A stretch of 64,000 bases of DNA from positions 558,001 to 622,000 of the forward strand of contig NW_024067695.1 of the NCBI RefSeq assembly GCF_009389715.1. Reading direction: 5' to 3'. Position numbers and translations under genes: made by a program. The DNA comes from Phoenix dactylifera. Its lineage: Eukaryota > Streptophyta > Magnoliopsida > Arecales > Arecaceae. The notes beneath the pieces are model-generated. The model was not told the origin of the DNA, searched no databases, and saw only the letters and a program-made list of their open reading frames with translations. Shown piece by piece: positions 11,101-19,838 of this stretch. Each line of letters begins with the position of its first letter. Positions within the stretch are counted from its first letter, which is position 1.

Positions 11101-13607
11101 GCAAGGGCGCCTTGGCCTTCGGCTCGGCTGTCTTCCCCGGTCGCGGCAGCGGCGGCGGCGGCGGCGGCCCTCGCGGGAGCCGGGGTCGGTTTGCCACTAA
11201 CCATGGACCAAAGATCAGCCCTTGGTCGACCTCCCCGGTTCCCATCTCTGGCCCTACTTGAGATGCCCCAAATCCACCCCCACCTCCTCCGACTGCTCCG
11301 GCGCTGAATGACGGCACGCCATCACCGAGTGGCCAATCCTGCCACAACCGGTGCAGTAGTCGCCGATATTTTCGAAGACGAAGGGCTGCCACCGCACCCT
11401 CGTCTTCCCTCGAATCAGGACCCCCGGAAGAAGGGGCTCAGTGGCATCGCTCGCCACCTTCACCCTAGCGAAGCCCATGGCTCGCCGTTGTTCGGTCACC
11501 CCGTCAACGGCGAGCGGCCGCCCCACTTGGGTTGCTATTTCCAGTATGGTCGCGGCCGACCAATATTCCGGCGGGAGCCGGGGTAGCCGGAGCCATACAG
11601 CGGCCGTTTTCACGGCTACCTCCCCCGGCACAAACTCCGGCACCCACGGCTCCATCGCGAGGAGCTGCCCCGCCACCACCCATGGGCCACCATTGAGCGC
11701 TCGGTCTCGGTCGGCCGTCGACCCAAACCTCAAGGCTAGGTGGTCGTCGGCTAGCGGCACCGCCTCCTCCTTCCCTACCAATCTTCCTCGGGTGGCCACA
11801 TCCTTGGCCACCCACTCGGCCGGCACCCGACGGTCGAGGCTGCGGACCACCACCGAGAGGCCGTCCCACTCCCTGCGAGCAGCCTCGATGGGCGCCTCCG
11901 ACGGCTCCAAGACCGTCGGAAAGCGGCGACTCAACCGAGCCACATCCGCTTCCGAGGGCCAGTGAGTCACCCATGGCCCCAGCCTCGCCGGAGCCCTGGA
12001 TGTCTCCCCCCGTCCCGCAAAAGTTTTACCCTTACCTTTGCCCATACCTTTGCCCGCCACCACTGCTGCGTATGTCTTTGTCCCTGAAGGGACCGCCTGT
12101 TGATCCATCGGCGTAGCTCCGGCGAAGCTTGTCCCCGGACCTGCACACAGAGAGGTTAGAAGAAACAGAGAAGTTGTCGGGGAAAAACCGACGGCCCCTC
12201 CTCAGCCCGCAGTAGAATCCCGTGCCCCCCACGGAGGAGAACCTCGTCGAGGGCCGCCGGTGACCTCGCCTTAAAATTTTCTATTGGAAAATCTCACACA
12301 ATCCTAGTATACCTTGTTAGGTAATCTTGACTGGATATTCTCTTTCTTGCTAAGCTAAGTTCGTAATCAAACCATCTTAGAATCTGGCATTGAAGCAATG
12401 TAAAGGCTTAATCTCCATCTCTACCATGGACTTTGACTATTGATATTGTTAGGGTTTTGCGTAGAGTTCCAAAATTTGGACTTGCCGACCAAGCCAGTAT
12501 GGATATAAAAAATATTGTGGTGTGTAGTAGTTTGAACAAGAAAAGCTTATGCTAGAAAGGTTGGATTCAACTTGAGCCCAATGTGAATGGTGCCTACTCG
12601 ATCAGATCCGATAAGCCTATTGGTTTTAACATTATAGATTTCGAGCGTTGCACTGCTTTCAATTTTTTATTTTTTATTTTTTATACTTCTAGAATGGATA
12701 GTTCATATAGCTTATAAGTCTATTTTTATGATAAACATGAGTTGATTATTAGTAAAGCATATGTTATTGTTGGACTATGAAGGATAACACATGGTTGATT
12801 CTAGGGTGCTGGTGAAATTAGATTGCCCAGCCTAAATTCACTAAGCATGCACTCATCAAGTTTTGACAAGAAAGAATGAGCCCCATCTAAGGTTATGTAC
12901 AATAATTAAGTTTAAACATCATCATATTTTTTATGAATTAGAGAGGAAATTGGAGAATTACATTGTTATGTTTACATTGTTATTGGCCATATAAATTCTA
13001 AACGAAATCTCTAGATGTTTACATTGTTATGTTTGGATAATCGTTGTATGCAGGACATTTACGTTTATTTCGTTAAACATGACAATATGCACTTATTGTT
13101 TCTTGGATGAAGGGATTAACAAATTGTGAGAACTTAGTAAATACACCTTGGTCAAAGATATGCTGTATCATATATAACGAATCATTTCAGTTTTATTACG
13201 ACTTATCTTACCAAATTAGTCTAAATATAAATTTAACAAAACATTTGGGATTTTCTTATGCTCGTGTTCAGGCCATTCCAAAGGAGGCAAGAGAGTTTGA
13301 GCTTGGTGAGTTGAGATACTACATGGTGCTCATTTGGGATGCAATTTGTTGGCAAATCCTCAACGTTGGACTGGTGGGTGTCATATTTAGTGCCTCCTCA
13401 CTATTTGGTGGTATGATGATAGCAATCCTTGTCCCTATTGGAGAGATCCTACCGGTCATCTTTTTAAATGAGAAATTTAATGGTAGTAAAGCGGTCGCTT
13501 TAGCCCTCTCCCTTTGGGGGTTTGCCTCATATTTGTATGGTGAATTGAAGCAAGGCAAGAAATCAAAGCAAACTACAGAGGTGGAACTTCCCTTGCCTGT
13601 ACCATGA
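1362..13607 (+). CDS. Purine permease (PUP family) transporter, two exons
   Basis: Spliced gene of 371 codons: exon 1 1362-2141, exon 2 13272-13607, GT-AG, phase 0 (DFQ joined to AIPKEAREF). PUP proteins are plant EamA/DMT-superfamily plasma-membrane or tonoplast carriers for adenine, cytokinins and related alkaloids. The family is seen in the first helix NATLMLLGCGGPLLLRLYF, the YMYSYASSFLPLSTSSLL segment, the STSSLL...QLAFTA region, the EAREFELGE loop and the C-terminal GVIFSASSL, ILPVIFLNEKF and LWGFASYLYGE segments. About ten membrane helices are apparent, and the length fits the family (about 350-390 residues). The start at 1362 has a good context (CCATGGCC). The substrate cannot be told from sequence. 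The 11,130-bp intron is far larger than is usual for the family because a LINE and smaller elements have inserted in it, yet both splice sites and both frames are intact, so the gene is probably functional. Confidence 0.93.
2685..3010 (+). mobile_element. SINE-like sequence with tRNA-type A and B boxes
   Basis: TAGCCCAGTTGG at 2696-2707 matches the RNA polymerase III A-box consensus. ATTCGAAAC at 2742-2750 matches the B box at 8 of 9 positions, and the 35-bp gap suits a tRNA-derived SINE. The downstream body is GC-rich and unlike the flanking intron. The 3' end is not clear (an A-run lies at 3188-3204) and no target-site duplication was found, so the right boundary is a guess. It is not a tRNA gene: no acceptor stem or anticodon arm can be folded around the boxes. 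Confidence 0.45.
2821..2898. repeat. Perfect 40-bp tandem duplication
   Basis: The unit starting TCGGCTGGTAGTCTGGGTGG at 2821 is repeated without visible change at 2861, ending in GACGTACT. It lies within or just after the SINE-like sequence and looks recent. Confidence 0.85.
3011..5258. other. Purine permease intron, no gene
   Basis: 3011-3900 is GC-rich with repeat character. It includes a short open stretch at about 3455-3560 that reads, on the minus strand, ESLEQLEKAMAKEGSSKVV; this could be a captured gene fragment but was not recognised. 3900-5258 is AT-rich with many A/T runs and no structure that I could name. Confidence 0.4.
5259..5488. mobile_element. hAT-type MITE, copy 1
   Basis: This 230-bp element shares ends and interior with the better-bounded copy at 58863-59061. 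It begins TAGGAGCGGCCCAATGC and ends GGGTTGGGCCAGCTCTG, giving imperfect terminal inverted repeats (AGCGGCCCAA against AGCTGGCCCAA). Two internal blocks resemble each other (GGCGAACTCACTGA...TTTTGTCTTTGAAGC and GACAAACTCACTGA...TTTTGTCTTTGAGGC). No clean 8-bp target duplication survives at this copy. It has no coding capacity. Confidence 0.65.
5628..9773 (-). pseudogene. LINE ORF2: endonuclease, reverse transcriptase and RNase H polyprotein with three in-frame stops
   Basis: One continuous frame of 1382 codons. It opens with an AP-endonuclease-like domain (ILAWNCRGAGKP, FLCETRLS, VIGDFNCI, ASDHCPLLL; about residues 1-235). Next comes the reverse transcriptase (KAPGPDGFPP, RPISLC, GLRQGCPLSPYLF, catalytic LLFADDCLLL). 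A zf-RVT region follows (WRLGLHPRVALFLWK...CGAC...DHALF), then RNase H (VNFDGS, AELRAA, EGDSATVI, REANGAAD), where the D, E, D, D catalytic residues are visible. The frame is broken only by TGA at 7140-7142, TAG at 6477-6479 and TAG at 5754-5756; reading continues without shift to a natural TAG at 5628-5630. Each stop is one transition away from a plausible sense codon (CGA, CAG, TGG). The ATG overlaps the ORF1 stop as ATGA. The protein would act in copying the element's RNA at a nicked target; this copy cannot make it whole. Confidence 0.93.
9770..12108 (-). pseudogene. LINE ORF1: RNA-binding protein with zinc knuckle, one frameshift and one stop
   Basis: The ATG at 12108 starts a lysine/glycine-rich N-terminus, then a DUF4283-like domain (DHLALRFGSTADRDRALNGG, PWVPEF, AAVWLRLPRLPPEYW, about residues 85-200). 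A CCHC zinc knuckle follows (C-x2-C-x4-H-x4-C at residues 252-265, CTGCGRIGHSVMAC). Soon after, near the G-rich run at about 11268-11285, the frame shifts: the total length is one base short of a multiple of three. It continues in a proline/glycine/arginine-rich tail with collagen-like GGPRAP repeats (about 10460-10600). A TAG at 10352-10354 interrupts the second part, which then stays open to TGA at 9770-9772. In this class ORF1 coats the element's RNA and is needed for retrotransposition. Low-complexity GC-rich coding may be why the frameshift arose here. Confidence 0.88.
12281..13271. other. Remainder of the purine permease intron
   Basis: AT-rich intron sequence with no gene or recognisable element. 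It ends in the acceptor TCGTGTTCAG at 13271. An open stretch directly upstream of the acceptor is in frame with exon 2 but has no similarity to the family and is not thought to be coding. Confidence 0.6.
13272..13607 (+). CDS. Purine permease exon 2
   Basis: This exon encodes residues 261-371, starting AIPKEAREFELGELRYY and carrying the last three or so helices and a hydrophilic tail. The stop TGA is at 13605-13607. Confidence 0.93.
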   Translation, partial: AIPKEAREFELGELRYYMVLIWDAICWQILNVGLVGVIFSASSLFGGMMIAILVPIGEILPVIFLNEKFNGSKAVALALSLWGFASYLYGELKQGKKSKQTTEVELPLPVP

Positions 13608-13757
13608 AAATTTTATCATCATCTTAATTGTATGCCATTTTGAAGAAAGTTCCATTGCTCCAAAGCAAAAAAACTAAAGTAAACTTTGGATGTGGAACTT
13701 CTCTTGCTTGTACCATGAAAATATTATCATCATATTAATGGTCTATCATTTTGAAGC
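13564..13757. repeat. Tandem duplication spanning the purine permease stop codon
   Basis: The segment beginning near 13564 (GTGGAACTTCCCTTGCCTGT at 13581) recurs 111 bp later (GTGGAACTTCTCTTGCTTGT at 13692). Both are followed by ACCATGAAAA, a TTATCATCAT motif and CATTTTGAAG. The copied unit holds the last codons, the stop and the early 3' untranslated region. The copies have diverged by several substitutions, so the event is old. Confidence 0.85.
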
Positions 13758-14660
13758 CACACAGCTATGCATCAAGAAATCCAATTGATCTAATTTTACA
13801 ATCAAAAGTCCAATCTCTATTTTACTCATTTATTTTAGAATGAGATTGACTGGCTAGAGGATTTCTCGAGCTCGGGTGAATTTTACTAACCAGAATGCTC
13901 TTGCTTATTTTTCTCATAGTAATTTGCTTTATGTGCATTAGTTATAATGCATGTGCAAACTCAGGCAGGTATAACTAAAAATTTCAGATATAGGACCAAT
14001 TAAAAGAAATAGGAACTAATATACTTGCTTATAAAATTATTTAAAATTATTTTATTATATTAATATTAATAAACTCAAGTTATGCTACAATCAATAAATT
14101 ACTATCAATTTGGATGCTAGACATGACCTTTAGTATGCAAAATAAAATAAAATAAAATAAAAATTTCAATTGAAAGGAAATTGTTTCCATCTATTTAAAG
14201 TCCATCCACACTATAATTCTTTTCTTCGCGAAAACCTATTCATGATTAATCTAAATTGTAAAAAACATAATAAAGTTATTATAAGAATTAAAAAATTAGA
14301 CAATTAAGCCACTTGCACATGTGTGTATGTATGTATGTATGTATTTATATATATGTATATTAATATACAGTGTTAGGACGTTAGGATGAGATGGGTACCT
14401 AATTTTGGCCGTATATACTACATGCTGTTTTGATTGTACATGGAGTAGCAATATCAGAAGCCCATCTGACGGACGTGACGAACACGTTCCTGGTCCAAGG
14501 CTAACGCATACTCTCCGACCTGCTGAACCGCGGGGGAGCACAAGTAAAACCATCTTGCCACGTGGCATCATAACAGACGTCGATCACCGCGACCTCTGCC
14601 GCCTCGATGGACCCTTGCGGAAACGTAATGCAAGTATACAGCAAAATCCTCACCCCTCAG
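13758..14660. other. Intergenic spacer with a TATG microsatellite
   Basis: AT-rich spacer with no gene. A GTAT/TATG simple repeat runs at about 14321-14360, and an AAAAT/AAATA run sits at 14141-14161. GC content rises from about 14460 towards the kinase gene's leader. Confidence 0.55.
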
Positions 14661-15069
14661 AACGCATGACCGCCTCGCGTGGGTCCCACGCCACCGACGC
14701 CCGCGGTGAAAGCCACACAAGCAACGCTAGCGGAGCCCGCTGTCAAACTCTCCCCCGCTTTTCCTCGCCTCTCTCACCGAACGCTCGCGCCGCGAGCCCT
14801 TGGTGAAGATCTCGAAACTTCCCCCCCTTCCCTTCTCCCCACTTCCCCTCACTCTCTTTCCCTTTGTAGGGTTTCTCCGATCGCCTCCGCCCCCGAGTTA
14901 TTACGGATTCTAGGGTTTCGTCTCGCTCTCGTGGTTGTATAGGCTTCTTGGATCGCCGCCATTGCCGTTCTTTGACGAGCGGACGCCCCTCTTCCCCCCG
15001 ATCCGCGTCTTTCCCCTCCAAGAACCCTTAACGCTTCGATCGCGGTTGCTTTCCGTTCGGCTGCTCCTC

Positions 15070-15153
15070 ATGGGCCGGAAGAAGAAGAACAGGCGTCCTC
15101 GGGCGTCCGGATTTAAGTCCTTTCTTTCCCGTCGTCCCTCGAGCTCGCCCTAA
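15070..15153 (+). CDS. Upstream ORF in the kinase 5' leader
   Basis: A 27-codon ORF starts with ATG at 15070 in good context (CTCATGGGCC) and ends 84 bp before the kinase start. It reads MGRKKKNRRPRASGFKSFLS and then a short serine-rich tail. It is also the end of a longer frame open from 14935. A basic uORF in a GC-rich leader could lower kinase translation. Whether the transcript includes it is unknown; it may simply be leader sequence. Confidence 0.35.
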   Translation: MGRKKKNRRPRASGFKSFLSRRPSSSP

Positions 15154-15236
15154 TCCTTTGATCTGGTGCATAGGAGTGGGATTTGATTTGATCTGTAGTA
15201 TACGAGTAGGATTTGATTTCTATTGGTAGGAATAGG

Positions 15237-15972
15237 ATGGAGTCTTTGAGGAGGAAGAGAAAGGGAGCGAAATCTTCTTCGGCTGTGGGGTCATACCTGT
15301 CTGATGGCGTGGATCACGCGAGGCAGATAAAGAAGTGCTGTAGGGGCCAGCAGAATGCGTTCCCTCGCGAAAAAGTAGGATCTTGCAGTGGTGGAGAGGC
15401 CGCAGGAGCCGTGATGACTGCCCCGCCCTCTGGGAGACCACTGGCGAGTTCTCCGGGACGTGGCCTGAAGAGGAAATTGGGTTGCATAGATCCGGTGACC
15501 AGTATTGGCCGGAAGAAGAAGCTGGAGAACGAGTACACTCTTGGCCGGGATATCGGGCAAGGGAGGTTTGGGGCTGTTAGGCTGTGCAGGAGCAGGGCCA
15601 GCGGTGAGGAGTTTGCATGCAAGACGTTGCCCAAGAATGGGGAGGAGACCGTTCACCGGGAGGTGGAGATTATGCAGCACCTCTCTGGCCACCCTGGTAT
15701 TGTTACTCTCAAGGCGGTGTTTGAGGATTCTGAATCTTTTCATCTCGTGATGGAGCTGTGCTCTGGGGGCCGGCTGATTGACGAGATGGTCAGGGAAGGA
15801 AGGTACTCGGAGCAGCGGGCTGCAGTCCTTATAAAGGAGCTGGTTTCGGTCATTAAGTACTGTCATGAAATGGGTGTGGTCCATCGGGACATTAAGCCAG
15901 AAAACATTTTGCTCACGTCGTCAGGGAAGATGAAGCTTGCGGACTTTGGATTGGCGGTCCGGGTTGCCGGTG
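15237..15972 (+). CDS. PEPKR2 exon 1
   Basis: Codes for the N-terminal tail and the kinase domain through DFGLAVRVAG. Donor GTAATTG begins at 15973. Reading through would add a short intron-encoded tail before a stop at 16074-16076. Confidence 0.92.
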
Positions 15973-18900
15973 GTAATTGTATTGGATGTTTCTTGATTCT
16001 CATTATATTATTTTATGCTATTCTTCTTCTTTATACTGAAACTAAACTTTCTGCTTTCTGCAGTTTTAGAATTTAATTCGAGCATTGTCTGCTTATGCTT
16101 TTGATTCTTATAAAGTTTGCAACTTTTCGCTGAGGTTTACTAGGTTCTCAGAATTGTTACAAATAGTAGCATACAGAAAAGAATGTGGCCTTCAAACCCC
16201 CTTCTCTCTCGAACAACCTTGGTAAACAATATAAGAAAGAAAAGAAGAAAAATGTTGACATTTGGTTGGAAGCGAACTTTGTATCAATCATATTATTGGC
16301 AGTTTAAATGAAGTATCAAACTTGCACTGACATTCCATGCAGTGGATAGGTTGTCTTTGAATTTCTTGGAAATTTAGTTCTAGAGGACGTGTATCATTTT
16401 TTGAGTATGCAAATCAAGTTATGTATATGCATGGATACATTGATGTCCAAGTATATAGAGTTTTGTTGCTAATTTTAGGCGTTGCAACGTTCAGATTCCA
16501 ACACCTCATGCCAAATTTGACATTGACATCCATATGATAATCTGAGCAATGTAGGAGGTTGTAAGGTGGCCCACTGTTAGAATGTCACTTGTGAATCTTT
16601 CAAATGTTCTCAGGGAAGATTCTTGCCCGGATCCTAAGGTGAATGTTGTGAACCTATTGCATATGAATATAGTGGTTATAATTGGCCAAGTAGTTGCATT
16701 TTTTTTCTCTTTCTGTTTCTAATTTTATTCTATGACATAGTTAAAATTCCATGATCTTGAACCATTTTGCTCTTGGTGCTAATTCAATTCCAAACAAATT
16801 CTGGTTAGAAGATAAATATGGCGAGTGTCTTTTTTTCTTCTTCTGGTGATTGCAAAAGAGTAAAGATTTTGGAGGTCAGGGATATATTTATATATTTATT
16901 TGGACATTTAATTGAAAAGGTGGCAGGGGGTGGCAGGGCATGAATGAAATCAAGTTTAATTGTTGGTGTCTCCCTTATATGACTGAAGCATGAGTCAGAT
17001 ATATAGTTGCAACAATTTGAAGAAAACAGCTGAATATGCTTAAATGTTTTTGCTATTATTGAATAAATGGGCATGTCTAAGCTATCAAGTACCAACTTGT
17101 GACTATATTTGAAGAAGTATATTCAGTAAGCTCAAGATATGATTAGGGTCTGGAATCCACTGCTGACCTTTATCTTGTATTTAAAATTCCTCGAGGCAAT
17201 TAAAGAACAAGACTGCAATACTAGATGCAGTATGCCAGTACATGAATTATTTGACTTTCTTAGTATTTTTGAATTGAGATCCTTTCAGTAACACATCTCC
17301 TTTCAAGGAAATTTGAAGTTAGAAGTTGTAATTTTTCTTAAAATGATCCATCTAACAGTTCTAGTTAAGGTTTTGATGGTGTCATCTCATCTATTGTCCA
17401 TTCCATGTTATGACTATATGAACATTAGCGCCTCAATGAGGATGTATCTTTATGGAATTGATTCTTTCTTGCTTGTTTGTTGATGTTGGCTGATGATTTA
17501 GTATTTGGAAAATAGTATGATCTGTGAGGACCATGTTGCCTTTGTTGCCTCTATATTCAAAAAGAGGAGATCAATTATGCATTTGCTGCATCCAGTTGCC
17601 ATGTATTTGCTAATAGTATTAAGGAAATTTTCTTGCTGCATATGCATGAATAGTAAATGAGATTCAGAAATGTGTTTTTTTCTAAAGGATGTGGATAGGT
17701 ACGTATGTAATTTATAGTATGGAAATGGAAGAAATAAATAGTTTGACATTTCATTGATATTAGTTCTGACATGATGTGTAGATTCTGACAATGTAGGAGT
17801 TAGAAGCTTTATGGACTGACTAGGTGGTAGAATGGTTCGTTACTCTTGCAAATAGCTAGATTGGATCGTGGAAGTTTGCTAAGCTAAATTTGAGTTTAAA
17901 GAGGACTTGTGATCATTTGAATTAGTGTGTTTTTAAGGATGGTTGGCTGGGATTGCGATTCATTTCTTATATATTAAGTGTAAAATGCAACCATCAACTT
18001 CATTATTCTAGTGCAAGCTTGACCAGTTTTATCTTAGTTTTTATTCATTCAGTTTTAAATGGGGTAGGTCTTGTTTTGCTTATTTTAACTGTAATATTTG
18101 AGCATGGTCTTGACTTGTGCATGACTAAATACACTTGTAGTTTGACTTATGTGATTTGACCAAGTATCAAAGTACCATGTGATGCATCTATGCCTATCAT
18201 GGCTAGCACAATACTATACTAGATCGTAATGTGTGGTGCCTAGTCATATTTTGTTGCATATGATCAAGATAATGTGCATGAGCTAGATAGTATCAGTCCA
18301 TGGTGATGTATACTTGATTAGCATAAATGCATACCAAGGTTCGTTGAACTAGTACCAGAGATTGTACCGGTTGGCTATCGATTCAGTATAGTATCATTAT
18401 ATACCATATTGACTTGAGGCATGTCGTACAATATTGGGGGAGAAAGAGAGGGAGAGAGGAGAGATAAGGAGGGAGATGGGGAGGGAGGAATGGAGGGACG
18501 ACGTACTTTTGATGTCATTGTCGTCTCAGTGGCTTCGTGGCTGTTATCATTGTTGGTAGTGGCTGCAGTGGTCATGGAACCCTAGTTTTAGCAAGGGTCG
18601 CTACTTGCGAGAGGTGAGGATGATTGGAAGAGAAGAGAGAGGGAAGAGGAGGATTGAGAGAGAAGGAGAGAGGGGAGAGGCGAGGAAGATTGGTATAGAG
18701 GAGAGAAGAATAGGGAGGAGATGCAACTCATGACTCAAACTATAAGCCACTGAAATTATAAACCACACTGCTTGGTTAAGTTTGGAATAGCCCAAAATAG
18801 TTTGAAACCAGACAAAACTAAACACTTCAGGTTGGTTTAGGCCAATTCTTAGCTCGGACCGAATCAAATAGCCGAATCGTCCTGACCTGTTTGGTACACC

Positions 18901-19749
18901 TCGAACCACCTGCGTCAGGACACCTAGGGGCAGCAATCGTGTTGGGTCGGATCATATATAGGTTGGTCAGTTGCAGGTCAGGTTAGAAAATCTCAATCTT
19001 GAAGTTGACCTATTTATTAAACATGTTATAATTTGAAATCTGAACCCGTCATGTTTAATAAGCAGATAACATGTCCTGACCTGCTTAACCTATTTAATAA
19101 AAATAGGTCATATCAGTTAACCTGTATAATCTATTAATCTAGTCACATGTATAACCTGTTTAATAAACAGGTCAAACTTGGGGTCAGAAAAATAAAAAAA
19201 ATAGAGAAATAAAATTTTTAAAACTAGTAACTTGCCAAAAGTTCTATTCTTGATATCTTGATATGCAATAAACTCATTTATAAAGAAGGATAAGAAAGAA
19301 GAAGTAAAGAGACCTTATAGGGATCCTCCAAATGCCAAAGAACTCATCAATTATTTGAAAATTGGAAGCAACAATCAAAACCCCCTCATTGTATGCACAA
19401 ACCTCTAATCAAAAGACAAACGTAAATCTCCCCCAACACATTCAAAAACAACAAAAAAATGATGAGAGCTACATGTGACCTGTAAGAAACAAAGCACATA
19501 TGGATCAATGATGTAAACGAAGCATCTGCTGAGAATAATAGAGATGGCAGGGAGGAGATAAATGAAGGAATCCCTGATCATAACCAGAAGTCGGGACCCC
19601 AAGTAGGCCTGCAATAAAGTATTGATCCCGACCTTGAAGAGCAGCGTCTATCTCACCCTCACCTTTTCCTTCTGCATCCATTTTATTTCAAAAAGTAGAG
19701 TGAACGAATGAAACGAAGAAAAAAGTGATACCCTTGAGTTAAAAGGGTC

Positions 19750-19838
<89 letters not shown>

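Larger units (their letters stand above)
5601..12268 (-). mobile_element. Full-length L1-like LINE retrotransposon, antisense in the purine permease intron
   Basis: This 6.67-kb non-LTR retrotransposon is read on the minus strand: 5' leader (12268-12109), ORF1 (12108-9770), ORF2 (9773-5628) and a very short 3' leader ending in poly(A) (T-run at 5600-5612). CCTTAAATTTT next to the poly(A) and CCTTAAAATTTT at 12269-12280 beyond the 5' end form an 11-12 bp target-site duplication that differs only in one A/T run. That is the signature of target-primed reverse transcription and shows that the 5' end is complete. ORF2 carries endonuclease, reverse transcriptase, zinc-binding and RNase H domains, typical of plant L1-clade LINEs. 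Damage is light (one frameshift and four nonsense codons over two ORFs), so the insertion is fairly young. The composition, GC-rich against the AT-rich intron, marks its edges. Confidence 0.93.

Noticed and set aside
10328-11965. Plus-strand open frames of 80-174 codons over the LINE
   Set aside because: They are antisense shadows of ORF1's GC-rich coding and have proline/arginine-rich chance composition.
13107-13271. Extension of permease exon 2 upstream of the acceptor
   Set aside because: The in-frame extension lacks family similarity and is preceded by no donor-compatible exon. The acceptor at 13271 gives the exact family joint.
15213-15236. Kinase start at the upstream ATG (15213)
   Set aside because: It is possible, but the eight extra residues have no family similarity and MESLRRKRKG resembles the family's basic start. 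Kept as an alternative only.
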